Shown here: positions 24,422 through 33,800 of the stretch, one piece after another
Numbering within the stretch: position 1 is the first letter of the stretch
Layout: every line of letters starts with the position of its first letter
From: DASSFG01 sp035547915
GTDB taxonomy: Bacteria; Planctomycetota; Planctomycetia; Pirellulales; JAICIG01
Assembly: GCA_035547915.1 (NCBI GenBank)
Contig: DASZTS010000138.1
Location: 193,462-257,461 of the forward strand
Direction: 5' to 3'
Length of the DNA: 64,000 nt
Translations under genes and position numbers: made by a program
The notes under the pieces: generated by a model
What the model saw: the letters and a program-made list of their open reading frames with translations, nothing else
Told to the model about the DNA's origin: nothing
The model's database searches: none

Positions 24422-27163
24422 TTGTGCGAAGCCACTTATTCACTTACGATTACTTGGAAGCTCGGACCTCTCACGGCAATCGCATCGCAACGGTCGGTTC
24501 CGGTAGCCTCGCCCCCGATTCCTCATGGAGAGTGCCTGGTGGGAGCACAACATCAACAGACTTTTGGGCGGGACTCTGCCTGCGATGTGGTCATCGACCA
24601 CCCCGCGGTGTCGTCGCGGCACTGCCAGCTCACGCGGTTACCAGACGGGTTCGTCCTCGAAGACCTAGGCTCCACCAACGGCACATTCGTCAATGGATCG
24701 AGGATTACCGGCGCGATAAAAGTTGGCCCTAAAGATAGAATCACCCTCGGCCATGATTATACGTTGCCCTGGCCAGCGGAAGGGTCGGATCGGCGGGTGA
24801 TTCGGGTCGGGCGGGCGGACGACAACGACGTCATCCTCGATTATCCAATGGTCTCGTCCTACCACGCGCAGATATTAGTGGAAAACGGATCGATCACCCT
24901 TGAAGACCTGCATTCGAGCAACGGTACCAGCATTGGCGTGCCGGGAAAGCGTATCACCAAGGCGCCCCTATCACCGACGGACGTAGTCTTTCTCGGATCG
25001 TTCCGAATTCCTGCGCAGCGCCTGATAGGCGGGAAGCTTGTGCTCGGCCAGAAGCCGACTGCGGCGGTAAAGCTTCCTGCTTCAGAGATTGTTTTCGGCC
25101 GCGACCGTACGTGCGACCAAGTCATCGATTACCCATTGGTGTCGCGCCGCCACGCGCGATTGATTCGCAGCGATGAAGGCTACTTGCTTGAGGACCTCGG
25201 TTCTGCGAACGGTACGTTCCTCAACGGCAGTCGCATCGCGGGCCCGACTCCGGTGCGCCCTCGTGATCGCATCGGCTTCGGTTCTTGTGTATTTCAGCTT
25301 ACCGATGACGGCCGACTCGAAAAGCGGGACTACAAAGGCAATGTCACATTGGAGGCGCGAGGCATCGGGGTAACCGTTCCACAGCGCAAACTGTTGGAGG
25401 GCGTATCGCTAACGATCTTCCCATCAGAGTTTGTCGGCCTGATGGGCCCGAGCGGAGCGGGCAAGACCACATTAATGACCGCCCTGAATGGGTACACGCG
25501 GCCAACTGCTGGGAGTGTCCTTGTTAATGGTAACGACCTCTACAACAACTACGATCAGTTCAGCGCCGGTATTGGATACGTGCCTCAAGACGACATCATC
25601 CATCGCGAGCTGACGGTGTACCAAGCGCTTTATTTTACCGCCAAGCTTCGGTTGCCGGCAGATTACTCTCGTCGCGACATTCAGGCACGGATTTTGGCGG
25701 TACTGGAAGAACTAGGACTGAAAGGAACCGAGAACGTTCTGATCGGCTCGCCAGAAACAAAAAAGGGTATTAGCGGCGGGCAGCGCAAACGTGTTAATCT
25801 AGCAATGGAGCTGTTGACCGATCCGTCGCTCCTCTTCCTCGACGAACCGACGTCCGGTCTTTCCTCTGGCGATACTCTGGTCGTTATGCGGATGTTGCGC
25901 AAGCTTGCTGACGGTGGCAAAACGATCCTGCTGACGATTCACCAACCAAGTCTTGAGGTATTCCGGCTGATGGACAATCTCGTCTTTGTCGGTCGAGATA
26001 GAGAGAAGGACGGTCCCGGCGGCGTTGCTTATTACGGGCCGGCCTATCCGCACGCAGTCGAGTTTTTTAATCCCGACGGCGTTCCGAATCTGCGTCCGGG
26101 TGCGGAGCCGAACCCGGAAGCTGTTGAGGAAGGATACAAAAGCGGCTGCACCAAGCACGGTCATTCTGCATGGGCGCGGAAATACCGCGAATCGGACTAT
26201 TACCGCGAATATGTTCATGGTCGCGCGGGTCAGGCGGCTTCGACAACGAACACACCTGCGGAGAGGAAGACGCCGCGGGGATTCGACCTTGGCCAATGGA
26301 TGACGTTGACGACTCGTAGTTTGACGATAAAGGCAAAAGACCGCTGGAACACTTTCATCCTCCTTGCACAAGCGCCGATTGTTGGCTTTCTTATCATCGC
26401 CGTGTTCGGCTCCCAGGTGACGGAGTCTGAGATAGCGGCCAATCCGGCTCACGCGGCTAATTCCATTGCTGTCGCAATATTTCTCCTTGTGCTTGCGGCG
26501 CTCTGGTTCGGGTGTTCCAATTCGGTTCGCGATATTGTTGGCGAAGCGGCGATTTATCGGCGTGAGAGGATGGTCGGTTTATCGATTGGTTCGTATCTCG
26601 CGTCAAAGATAACAGTGCTCGCAGCCCTATGCATCCTGCAATGCATTACGCTACTGGGATTGGTTGCCTATGGCTGCGATTTGCAGGGGAGCGCGATGAG
26701 CATGTTTTTACTGCTGTTCTTGGTATCAATGATTGGCGTGTCGATCGGGCTCGCCCTCTCGTCTCTTGCAAAGACATCGGAGGTGGCTATCGCAATGCTA
26801 CCGATAGTCTTGTTACCGATGGTCATTCTTGGTGGGATTATGTTGCCGGTGCATAAGATGCCCCCCATTATTCGAGCAGCGGCCGAGATGATGCCTTCTC
26901 GGTGGGGCTTTGAAGGCATGTTGCTTTTGGAGAGCCGGAAGCGTGAGCCCTTCTTGGCACTCGCCGAAATAGGAACGGAGAAGCAAGAGGCGAGCACGCC
27001 AGCGATGGAAACCCACGACTGGGCAGAGCAGCATTTTCCCAAAGAAAGACACCGGTTTGGCATTGCCTCCGCATTCGTTGCTCTCGTTGCGATGCAGGCT
27101 GTCGCCATCGTTGGTATTTATTGGATTTTGCGATCTCGCGACGTGCGGCTGAAAATGCGATGA
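24422..27163 (+). CDS. Triple-FHA ABCG-type transporter (ATPase plus permease)
   Basis: A 913-residue protein read from a TTG at 24422, supported by a GAGGAG site 7 bases upstream; no ATG lies near in frame. Three FHA domains come first (about 38-105, 122-190, 210-290), each with G-R, S-x-x-H and N-G core residues that bind phosphothreonine. An ABCG-type ATPase follows with GPSGAGKT (342-349), ISGGQRKR, LFLDEPTSGL and the H-loop TIHQPS. The C-terminal third is an ABC-2 type membrane domain with about six helices. Such half-transporters dimerise and usually move lipids or hydrophobic compounds. The FHA domains suggest control by Ser/Thr kinases, and two such genes lie downstream. Two 60-base lines I counted inside the gene have 50-52 percent G+C, lower than the surrounding genes. 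Confidence 0.92.
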   Translation: MCEATYSLTITWKLGPLTAIASQRSVPVASPPIPHGECLVGAQHQQTFGRDSACDVVIDHPAVSSRHCQLTRLPDGFVLEDLGSTNGTFVNGSRITGAIKVGPKDRITLGHDYTLPWPAEGSDRRVIRVGRADDNDVILDYPMVSSYHAQILVENGSITLEDLHSSNGTSIGVPGKRITKAPLSPTDVVFLGSFRIPAQRLIGGKLVLGQKPTAAVKLPASEIVFGRDRTCDQVIDYPLVSRRHARLIRSDEGYLLEDLGSANGTFLNGSRIAGPTPVRPRDRIGFGSCVFQLTDDGRLEKRDYKGNVTLEARGIGVTVPQRKLLEGVSLTIFPSEFVGLMGPSGAGKTTLMTALNGYTRPTAGSVLVNGNDLYNNYDQFSAGIGYVPQDDIIHRELTVYQALYFTAKLRLPADYSRRDIQARILAVLEELGLKGTENVLIGSPETKKGISGGQRKRVNLAMELLTDPSLLFLDEPTSGLSSGDTLVVMRMLRKLADGGKTILLTIHQPSLEVFRLMDNLVFVGRDREKDGPGGVAYYGPAYPHAVEFFNPDGVPNLRPGAEPNPEAVEEGYKSGCTKHGHSAWARKYRESDYYREYVHGRAGQAASTTNTPAERKTPRGFDLGQWMTLTTRSLTIKAKDRWNTFILLAQAPIVGFLIIAVFGSQVTESEIAANPAHAANSIAVAIFLLVLAALWFGCSNSVRDIVGEAAIYRRERMVGLSIGSYLASKITVLAALCILQCITLLGLVAYGCDLQGSAMSMFLLLFLVSMIGVSIGLALSSLAKTSEVAIAMLPIVLLPMVILGGIMLPVHKMPPIIRAAAEMMPSRWGFEGMLLLESRKREPFLALAEIGTEKQEASTPAMETHDWAEQHFPKERHRFGIASAFVALVAMQAVAIVGIYWILRSRDVRLKMR

Positions 27164-27193
27164 AGGGTTAGAGGGGAACCAACCGTCCGCACC

Positions 27194-27220
27194 TCGATCC
27201 GGTTTTGTCGGCTGCTCTAA
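27194..27220 (-). repeat. Fragment of the TTAGAG palindromic element
   Basis: GATCCGGTTTTGTCGGCTGC followed by TCTAA matches one terminal part of the element (compare 46050-46072). The other half is not seen. It lies between the FHA-ABC gene and the FHA protein gene. Confidence 0.55.
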
Positions 27221-27259
27221 CTGACACTACGACGGCAAGCATCGAAAAGGAGCCTCGCG

Positions 27260-28090
27260 ATGACGAAAGAACGCGTTCGCACGATGATCGAATCCCTTGA
27301 ATCGGTCCGGGAGGCCCTTGCGGAGACAAATCACGCCTCCCTCGGTGGGGCGCCGCGTCCACAGCGATCGGAGCCCTCCAGCTTTCAGCGCTATCGACCG
27401 CAGCTCAGACCGCCGATTCTGCTGCTGGGAGTCCTCGACGACGGCGCGGATACCTATGAAACGGTCCGCGTTCGCACCGACAGATTCGTCGTCGGCCGCG
27501 TCGAGGGGGACTTGGTTATTCCGCACGACATCAACATGTCGGGAACCCATTTCGAGATCATGCGATCGGTTAAGAACGGTGAGTACTATTGGACCGTTCG
27601 CGATCTGAATAGCACCAATGGAACCTTCGCCAGCGTTTCCAATTCACCCTTGACGAATGGGCAGGAACTTTTTTTGGGATCGTACACGAGGCGGTTTCGG
27701 TTCGATACGGGACATGCGCCAGCGAAAGGAACCGAACCACCGCCCGGAGAACGGTTGACGACGAGTGCATGGCATGCCATCACCGATTCCGGCGCCGCAA
27801 CGACAAGTCCCGCGATAGTTGAAGTGACGCCGACGGGCGACGGACAACGATACGTCCTCAGCCAGCAAGACCAGACGGTTGGGTGCCGTGGGGCGGCATC
27901 TATCGTCATCGACGGCGATCCATGTGTCGAGCCTCGGCATTGCCGCATTTTTGCCGACAAGAAAGGGCGCTGGCGAATCGAGAACCTATCGACCATGAAT
28001 GGAACGTGGCTACGTGTCGATGAAGTACAAATTGATCGAACCGCCAAAATCCAGGCGGGCGAACAACGATTCGTGTTCAAGCGATCGTAA
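27260..28090 (+). CDS. Protein with two FHA domains
   Basis: 276 residues, starting 16 bases after the beginning of an AAGGAG ribosome site. The first FHA domain (about residues 65-130) has FVVGRVEGDLVIPHD, SGTHFEI and LNSTNGTF. The second (about 195-275) has QTVGCRGAASIVID, EPRHCRIF and LSTMNGTW; there the usual G-R is replaced by G-C-R. No enzyme domain is visible, so it is probably an adaptor that reads phosphothreonine marks. It lies between the FHA-ABC transporter and an M48 protease on the same strand, which suggests a shared operon and a link between kinase signalling and membrane processes. Confidence 0.88.
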   Translation: MTKERVRTMIESLESVREALAETNHASLGGAPRPQRSEPSSFQRYRPQLRPPILLLGVLDDGADTYETVRVRTDRFVVGRVEGDLVIPHDINMSGTHFEIMRSVKNGEYYWTVRDLNSTNGTFASVSNSPLTNGQELFLGSYTRRFRFDTGHAPAKGTEPPPGERLTTSAWHAITDSGAATTSPAIVEVTPTGDGQRYVLSQQDQTVGCRGAASIVIDGDPCVEPRHCRIFADKKGRWRIENLSTMNGTWLRVDEVQIDRTAKIQAGEQRFVFKRS

Positions 28091-28122
28091 AGACTACCAG
28101 ATCTGAATGGGATCCTCGCACC

Positions 28123-29238
28123 ATGAAATCGTATTTTTTCGGCGGCTTGGCTGTTGGTGGCGTTATTCTCGGGGCGATTCTCATTATTCGCAATGAATCG
28201 GAGAAGATGGGAGAAACCGTGCGGGACGTGGCGCGTGAAACTCGCAAGGAGTTGGTGCATGACGCCGTCAAAGATGGAATCGCGGGGGCTGTTGACACGG
28301 TCAGCGAGGGGCCAGACGCCATAGCCGGTGCGATCGGGGAGGTGCTCGGATCTCAGACTGATGATGACAACGATCGCAAAGAGCCTGGGCCTCGTGAGCG
28401 GTCTCGGGACAAAGAGAAACAGAAAGGTACGACGGCGACGGCGAGCGGTACGGAGGAGCGACCCAAGAATACCCGGCCTGCAATGACGCCGGAAGATGCC
28501 ATCACAAGCGCATTCGATGTTTTTCACAAGGTCAGCAAGGTTGGCGATGACCTGGGTCAGGAGGTTGTTGGGCTGAACATCGAAGAAGAGAAGTTATGGG
28601 GGGCCAGATTCGCTGATAGCATGCGACAACAATACCGCGTCCTGGATGATAAACAGGCGGTTGAACGGATTCGGCGGCTCGCGGCTCCTCTCTTGAAGCG
28701 ATGCCGCCGAAGCGAACTCGACTACGACTTTACGGTGCTCGACGAAGAGGAAATCAACGCAGCATCGCTACTAGGGGGCTATATCTTCGTCAATAAGGGT
28801 CTACTGGATTTTGCCACCGGCGATGCGGAGCTTCAATTTGCCCTTGGGCACGAAATCGGCCATGTGGACCTGAAGCACTGTGTCAAGCGAACGAGCTACG
28901 CTGTTCGTGCGACACAACTGGCATCGGTGACCGCGGGACAGTTGACCTCAATCCTGCACGGCTTGATTGCTTCGGGTTATTCCGAGGACCAAGAGTATGC
29001 GGCGGACGAATGGGTAGCACGGGGCATGATGGCCGTTGGCCGAACACCTACGGAGATTCTGGCGTTTACAAAACGGTTTCAACAATTTCTCGACGAGCAT
29101 GGATCGAACACCTCTTCCCCAGACAAGTCAGCGGGCGTCGTTAGGGCTCTCGATCGGGAAGTCGGCTTTCATTTCCGTACACACCCCCCTAATCGAGAAC
29201 GGCTGCTGCGGCTGGAAGAGATAACGGCCGATAAGTGA
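28123..29238 (+). CDS. Membrane-anchored M48-family metalloprotease
   Basis: 371 residues with one N-terminal membrane helix (FFGGLAVGGVILGAILII), then a charged low-complexity linker near 75-118 with many Lys, Glu and Asp. The zinc motif HEIGH is at 243-247 in FALGHEIGHVDLKH, and the third ligand is probably E291 in EDQEYAADEW, typical of M48 (Oma1/BepA/HtpX group). YIFVNKGLLDFATGDAEL fits the family fold. It probably degrades misfolded or signalling proteins outside the cytoplasm or at the membrane. It starts 32 bases after the FHA protein. Confidence 0.88.
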   Translation: MKSYFFGGLAVGGVILGAILIIRNESEKMGETVRDVARETRKELVHDAVKDGIAGAVDTVSEGPDAIAGAIGEVLGSQTDDDNDRKEPGPRERSRDKEKQKGTTATASGTEERPKNTRPAMTPEDAITSAFDVFHKVSKVGDDLGQEVVGLNIEEEKLWGARFADSMRQQYRVLDDKQAVERIRRLAAPLLKRCRRSELDYDFTVLDEEEINAASLLGGYIFVNKGLLDFATGDAELQFALGHEIGHVDLKHCVKRTSYAVRATQLASVTAGQLTSILHGLIASGYSEDQEYAADEWVARGMMAVGRTPTEILAFTKRFQQFLDEHGSNTSSPDKSAGVVRALDREVGFHFRTHPPNRERLLRLEEITADK

Positions 29239-29456
29239 AGTACAACTTCGTCTGCCGGCAAGGACGGCCGATTATCGAGAGGTGTGGATGCTCGCATCAG
29301 ACGCAACATACCCGCGCGGGACGCAAGACCGAATTCCGCTGCCTCGACAGGCCGGTCGGCAACCCGATACAATTGGGCGAATCGACGGGGTCTGTTCGCT
29401 CTACAATGACCGCCGCGACATCGGGCGCTACTGGCAGAAGAATATGAGGAGCCGCA

Positions 29457-30746
29457 ATGGCCAACGTCGAATCCGTTTCTGCCGCAGACACGCTGCGCGC
29501 CAAAGCGACAAGCGACAAATGGCTCGATCGCTATTCGCGCCGATTGCTTGAGAATCAGCTTAGTCGATTACAAAAAGGGGAGCTGACATTCATTGACGGC
29601 CCCGCGAGCCGCCGCTTCGGTGCTGTTGCGGATCCGTCGCAGGCGTCCGCCACGTTGCGGATCCACGACCCGCGCTTTTATAGCGACACGGTATTGGGTG
29701 GCGACTTGGGAGCGGCCGAGGCGTACATGCGGGGCTACTGGTCGTGTGATGATCTGACATCGGTATTTCGTGTGCTGATAGCCAACCGCGAGGTCCTCAG
29801 CGCCGTCAATTCCTGGTCACGACTCTTCCGCCAGCCAATCCAAAGACTATTGCATTGGTGGCGGCGCAATTCTGAGCATGGCAGTCGCGAAAACATAGCC
29901 GCCCACTACGACCTGGGGAACGCTTTCTTTGCGCTATTCCTTGATGAGACGTGGATGTACTCGTGTGCGTTCTTCGAGAACAGCGAGAGCACTCTCTTCG
30001 AAGCATCGACCGCCAAGAACGATAGGGTTTGTCGCAAATTGCGACTTTCAGCAAATGATCACGTGCTGGAAATTGGTACCGGTTGGGGAGGGTTCGCATT
30101 GCACGCGGCCCAACACTACGGCTGCCGGATTACGACGACCACGATTTCGCAGGCCCAATACGAATTGGCCCGGCAACGAATCGCGGACGCCGGCCTGAAC
30201 GATCGCGTGGAGCTGATTCGCACCGATTATCGTGACCTGGTGGGCCAATTCGACAAGCTGGTGTCGATCGAGATGATCGAAGCCGTCGGTCACGCGTACC
30301 TCGACCACTACTTTCGGCAGTGCAGCCGACTGCTAAAGCCGACAGGCGAGATGTTGCTGCAGGCGATCACGATTGCCGATCAGACCTATGATTCGTATCT
30401 GCGCAGCGTTGATTTCATCCAGCGATTCATCTTCCCGGGCGGCTGTTTGCCAGCCGTCTCCGCGATCAGCGCGTCGGTGAAACGCTCGACGGACATGCAA
30501 TTCTATGATCTCGAGGATATGACACCGCATTATGCCCGCACCTTGCAATGCTGGCGCGAGCGTTTTTTCTCTCAACTCGAGGCGGTGCGCAAGCTAGGAT
30601 ATCCAGAGTATTTTCTGCGCATGTGGGAGTTCTATTTCTGCTACTGTGAGGCGGCCTTTTCGGAACGCAGTACGCAGTCGATCCAGCTTTTGCTCGTCAA
30701 GCCGGCGTGCAGGCATCAACTCTCGCCCACGCGGATTGTCCCTTGA
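29457..30746 (+). CDS. cfa: Cyclopropane-fatty-acyl-phospholipid synthase family protein
   Basis: 429 residues, with GAGG placed about 8 bases before the ATG. The N-terminal 130 residues match the lipid-binding part of CFA enzymes. The methyltransferase core shows AHYDLGNAFFALFLDETWMY, the SAM motif VLEIGTGWGGFA, TTTISQAQYELARQRI, SIEMIEAVGHAYLDHYF and FIFPGGCLP. The C-terminus has FYFCYCEAAFSER, also typical. It methylates unsaturated acyl chains in membrane phospholipids to cyclopropanes, or a related lipid modification. It follows the FHA/M48 genes after a 218-base gap, so it may have its own promoter. A repeat element begins just after its stop. Confidence 0.92.
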   Translation: MANVESVSAADTLRAKATSDKWLDRYSRRLLENQLSRLQKGELTFIDGPASRRFGAVADPSQASATLRIHDPRFYSDTVLGGDLGAAEAYMRGYWSCDDLTSVFRVLIANREVLSAVNSWSRLFRQPIQRLLHWWRRNSEHGSRENIAAHYDLGNAFFALFLDETWMYSCAFFENSESTLFEASTAKNDRVCRKLRLSANDHVLEIGTGWGGFALHAAQHYGCRITTTTISQAQYELARQRIADAGLNDRVELIRTDYRDLVGQFDKLVSIEMIEAVGHAYLDHYFRQCSRLLKPTGEMLLQAITIADQTYDSYLRSVDFIQRFIFPGGCLPAVSAISASVKRSTDMQFYDLEDMTPHYARTLQCWRERFFSQLEAVRKLGYPEYFLRMWEFYFCYCEAAFSERSTQSIQLLLVKPACRHQLSPTRIVP

Positions 30747-30752
30747 GTATTT

Positions 30753-30870
30753 GGGGCAACCGACGGAAACCGGCTCGAGCTTCCGAAAATCGGCGTTTCA
30801 CGGCCGATTTTTTGTCCAGGGCGCTCAGCGGGCTTTGTCACGCTCGGGCTTCCAGGTGTTGGCAGCCGCT
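30753..30870 (+). repeat. TTAGAG palindromic element, copy A (diverged)
   Basis: The element fills nearly all of the gap between two convergent genes. The left end GGGCAACCGAC, central hairpin (stem AAATCGGC/GCCGATTT, 30786-30813) and right end GGCAGCCGCT align with other copies, with extra bases near the right. The right end touches the stop codon of the kinase gene on the minus strand. The hairpin with T-tail could terminate both converging transcripts. Confidence 0.7.
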
Positions 30871-33800
30871 ACTGAGCGATATTTTCGAGGCTCCACGTCC
30901 GCACCGGCGCCGACGTGTACCACGAACCGGACGCAATCCGTTTTCCGTCGGGACTAAAAGCGACCCCCCAAAGCACCCCGCGATGCACCAGTGAGGGCAA
31001 GAGTTGCACTCCCGTTCTTGCGTCCCAAATTCGAAGGGCTTTATCCTCTCCGCCCGATGCGATTCGCGTCCCATCCGGAGAGAATGTCACAGCATTGAAG
31101 TAGGTGTTAATGTAACCTTTGGCTGCATCCGGATCGGTGATCGTTAGCAAGTTCCTGTTGTCGGAGCCAGCCTTACTATCGGGATCGACGTCCCAGACCC
31201 TGATCGTGCGATCCCAACCCGCCGAAACGAGACGCTTGCCGTCGGGGCTAAAGGCGATCTTCGGTACGGCAGCGTTGTGCCCCTTGAGCATTAGCAGCTT
31301 TCGTCCGCTGTTCGCTTCCCAGATCGTAATAGCACGATCCGCGCCGGCTGAAGCGATACGTTTGCCATCCGGACTGAAATCGACATCGAAAACCGGAAAG
31401 ATGAACCCGTCGCAGTTGGTTCTTAATGTTCCCGTCGCGGCGTCCCATACCTTGACTTGCCCATCAAACCCGCAGGAGACGACGCTCTGTCCATCCGGGC
31501 TATACGCAACGGCATGCACCGGCGCCGTATGCCCCAACATGGTGAGCTGAGCATCGCCGGTCGCTGTGTCCCATATTTTCACCTGTCGGTCCCAGCCGGC
31601 TGACACGAGACGTTTGCCGTCCGAGCTGAAGTCGATCCCCCACACCGCGCCGACGTGCCCGACGAGAGGCCGAACGGAAGCGCCCGTGTTGCCGTCCAAG
31701 AGTTGCACGGTGTTGTCCCAGCTACTTGTTGCGAGGTAGCGGCCATCGGGGCTGAATGCGACCCGGTTCACTCGGTGGTCGTGATCGTCCTGCGCCGTAA
31801 TGGTAAAGACACCGTTCGTCGGCGATTCGGACCTCGGAGTGCTATCCCAAATGCGGGCCGTGTTGTCATAACCCGCCGACACCAACTGGTTGCCATCACG
31901 ACTGAAGGCCACGCTCCAGACCATCTCGGTGTGGCCTCGCAACGTGATCCGCTCATTGCCGGTCTCGCTATCCCAGAGTCTCACCGTCCTGTCGAGACCG
32001 GCCGACGCAAGCAACTTACCGTCGGGTCCGAACGCCACGCCGAGCGCCGACCCCGTGTGACCGGTCAGCATGCGAATCCTCTCGCCCGTGGCCGTATTCC
32101 AAATGCGCACGGTGCCGTCCTCGCTTGCGGTGGCAAACCGCTGTCCGTCCGGCGTGAACACGCCGTCGATGATCGGTGCGAGATGGGCATCGATCGTGCG
32201 TACGTGCTCAAGGGTCGTGGCATCCCAAAACTTCACCTTGCCGTCGGTATCGACGGAGGCCAGTAAGCGGCCATCGGCGCTGTAGCGAAGGCGGTGAATG
32301 TGGCTGGCGTGCCCATGTACTTTCTTGATGACCGCGCCACTCACCGCTTCCCAGACAACGAACGTGTGCTCCGGGTCGATGCTTGATGAGGCGATGCGCG
32401 AACCGTCGGGGCTGAACGCCAACGAAAGTACGACACCGAGTTGTTCCTGGAAATCGAGGAGCTTAGTAGGTTGTGCGCCGGTTTTGACGTCCCAGAGCGT
32501 AACAACGCCGGGCGACCCACGAAGATCCACGTCGAAACTAAAGCCGCGCTGAACGACCTTCGGAGCAAAGCTACCGGACGCGACGCGCTGGCCGTCTGGA
32601 CTAAATGCCACGCACATGATGGGTATTTTCGGAATACCAAAGGTCGACATCACGCCATGAAGTTGGGATCGCAGCAGCGCGGGCGTTAAAAGCTGCATGT
32701 TAGCAGGGAGGATCGGGTCCGGCTGCGCGTCGATATCCTCTTGCAGTGTTCCGGAGGCGGCGTCCCAGATTTTTACGGTCCCGTCGATGCTTGCCGTGGC
32801 GACGCGGGTACCGTCGTGATTAAAGTCCGCCATCCATAGGCCGGCTTTGTGTCCCGTGAGGGGTGCTCGTCCGCCGTCGAGCCGCCGAATGAGATAATTC
32901 CATTCCCAACCGCGCAGATGCTCGGGGCAGCTACTCAAGAGCGCCGCGGCCTTGCTTACATCGTGGTTCATCGTCAGCTCGCGCTCCGCGACCGCGATGT
33001 AGGTCGCGTAGAGTTGCGATGCCAACTGTTCGTTGAGCTTCACTGCCGTCTCGCGTTCGTCCTTGGCCTTTTGTTCGGCTTTGACGGCGGCTTGCTGAGC
33101 GTCGACGGCCGATTTCTTGGCGTCGAGCGCGTCATTTCGTTCCTTGGTGATCTGGATAAACGCGGCGACGACAATTGCGACGGCACCCAAGAATAGAGCA
33201 GCCGCCGTCGCCAGGGGAGCTTTATGACGTCTGACAAACTTACCTACGACGTAAGTGAGGCTCGGCGGCTGGGCTAAGACCGGCTCGCCGTGCGCAAAGC
33301 GATCCAGGTCTTCTGCCAGGTCAGCCGCCGTCCCGTAGCGTTGTGTACGATCTTTTTCGAGGCATTTGAGGACGATCGCCTCCAGATCGGGCGGGACATG
33401 GCTATTGAACTTGCGCGGGCTGCCTACGTCGGTAGTCTGGATCTTAAGCATGAGCTCTGGAGTGGGCGTGCTATCGTCGGCCCCAAAGATGGGGCGCAGC
33501 GTCAGCAATTCCCACAGCGTTGCTCCGATGCTGTAGACGTCGGTGCGGCGGTCAACCTGACCTGCGGCCAAAATCTGTTCCGGGCTGGCGTACCGGAGAG
33601 TGCCGACGAATTGACGGGTACGCGTCACGCGTCCGTCGCTTTCGTCGGCCAGTTGCGCCAGTCCCAGGTCCATTAGTACGGGATGGTTCCCGTCGGCCGA
33701 GAGCATGATGTTGCCGGGTTTGATGTCGCGGTGGACGACCCCGACATCGTGGAGCGCGTGAGCCGCCTGGGCGACGACGCGCATTATTCCAACGACTTGG

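Noticed and set aside
23713..24435. Minus-strand open frame of 240 codons
   Set aside because: No domain, no ribosome site, and Arg/Pro-rich like a chance frame; the plus strand has somewhat better small frames.
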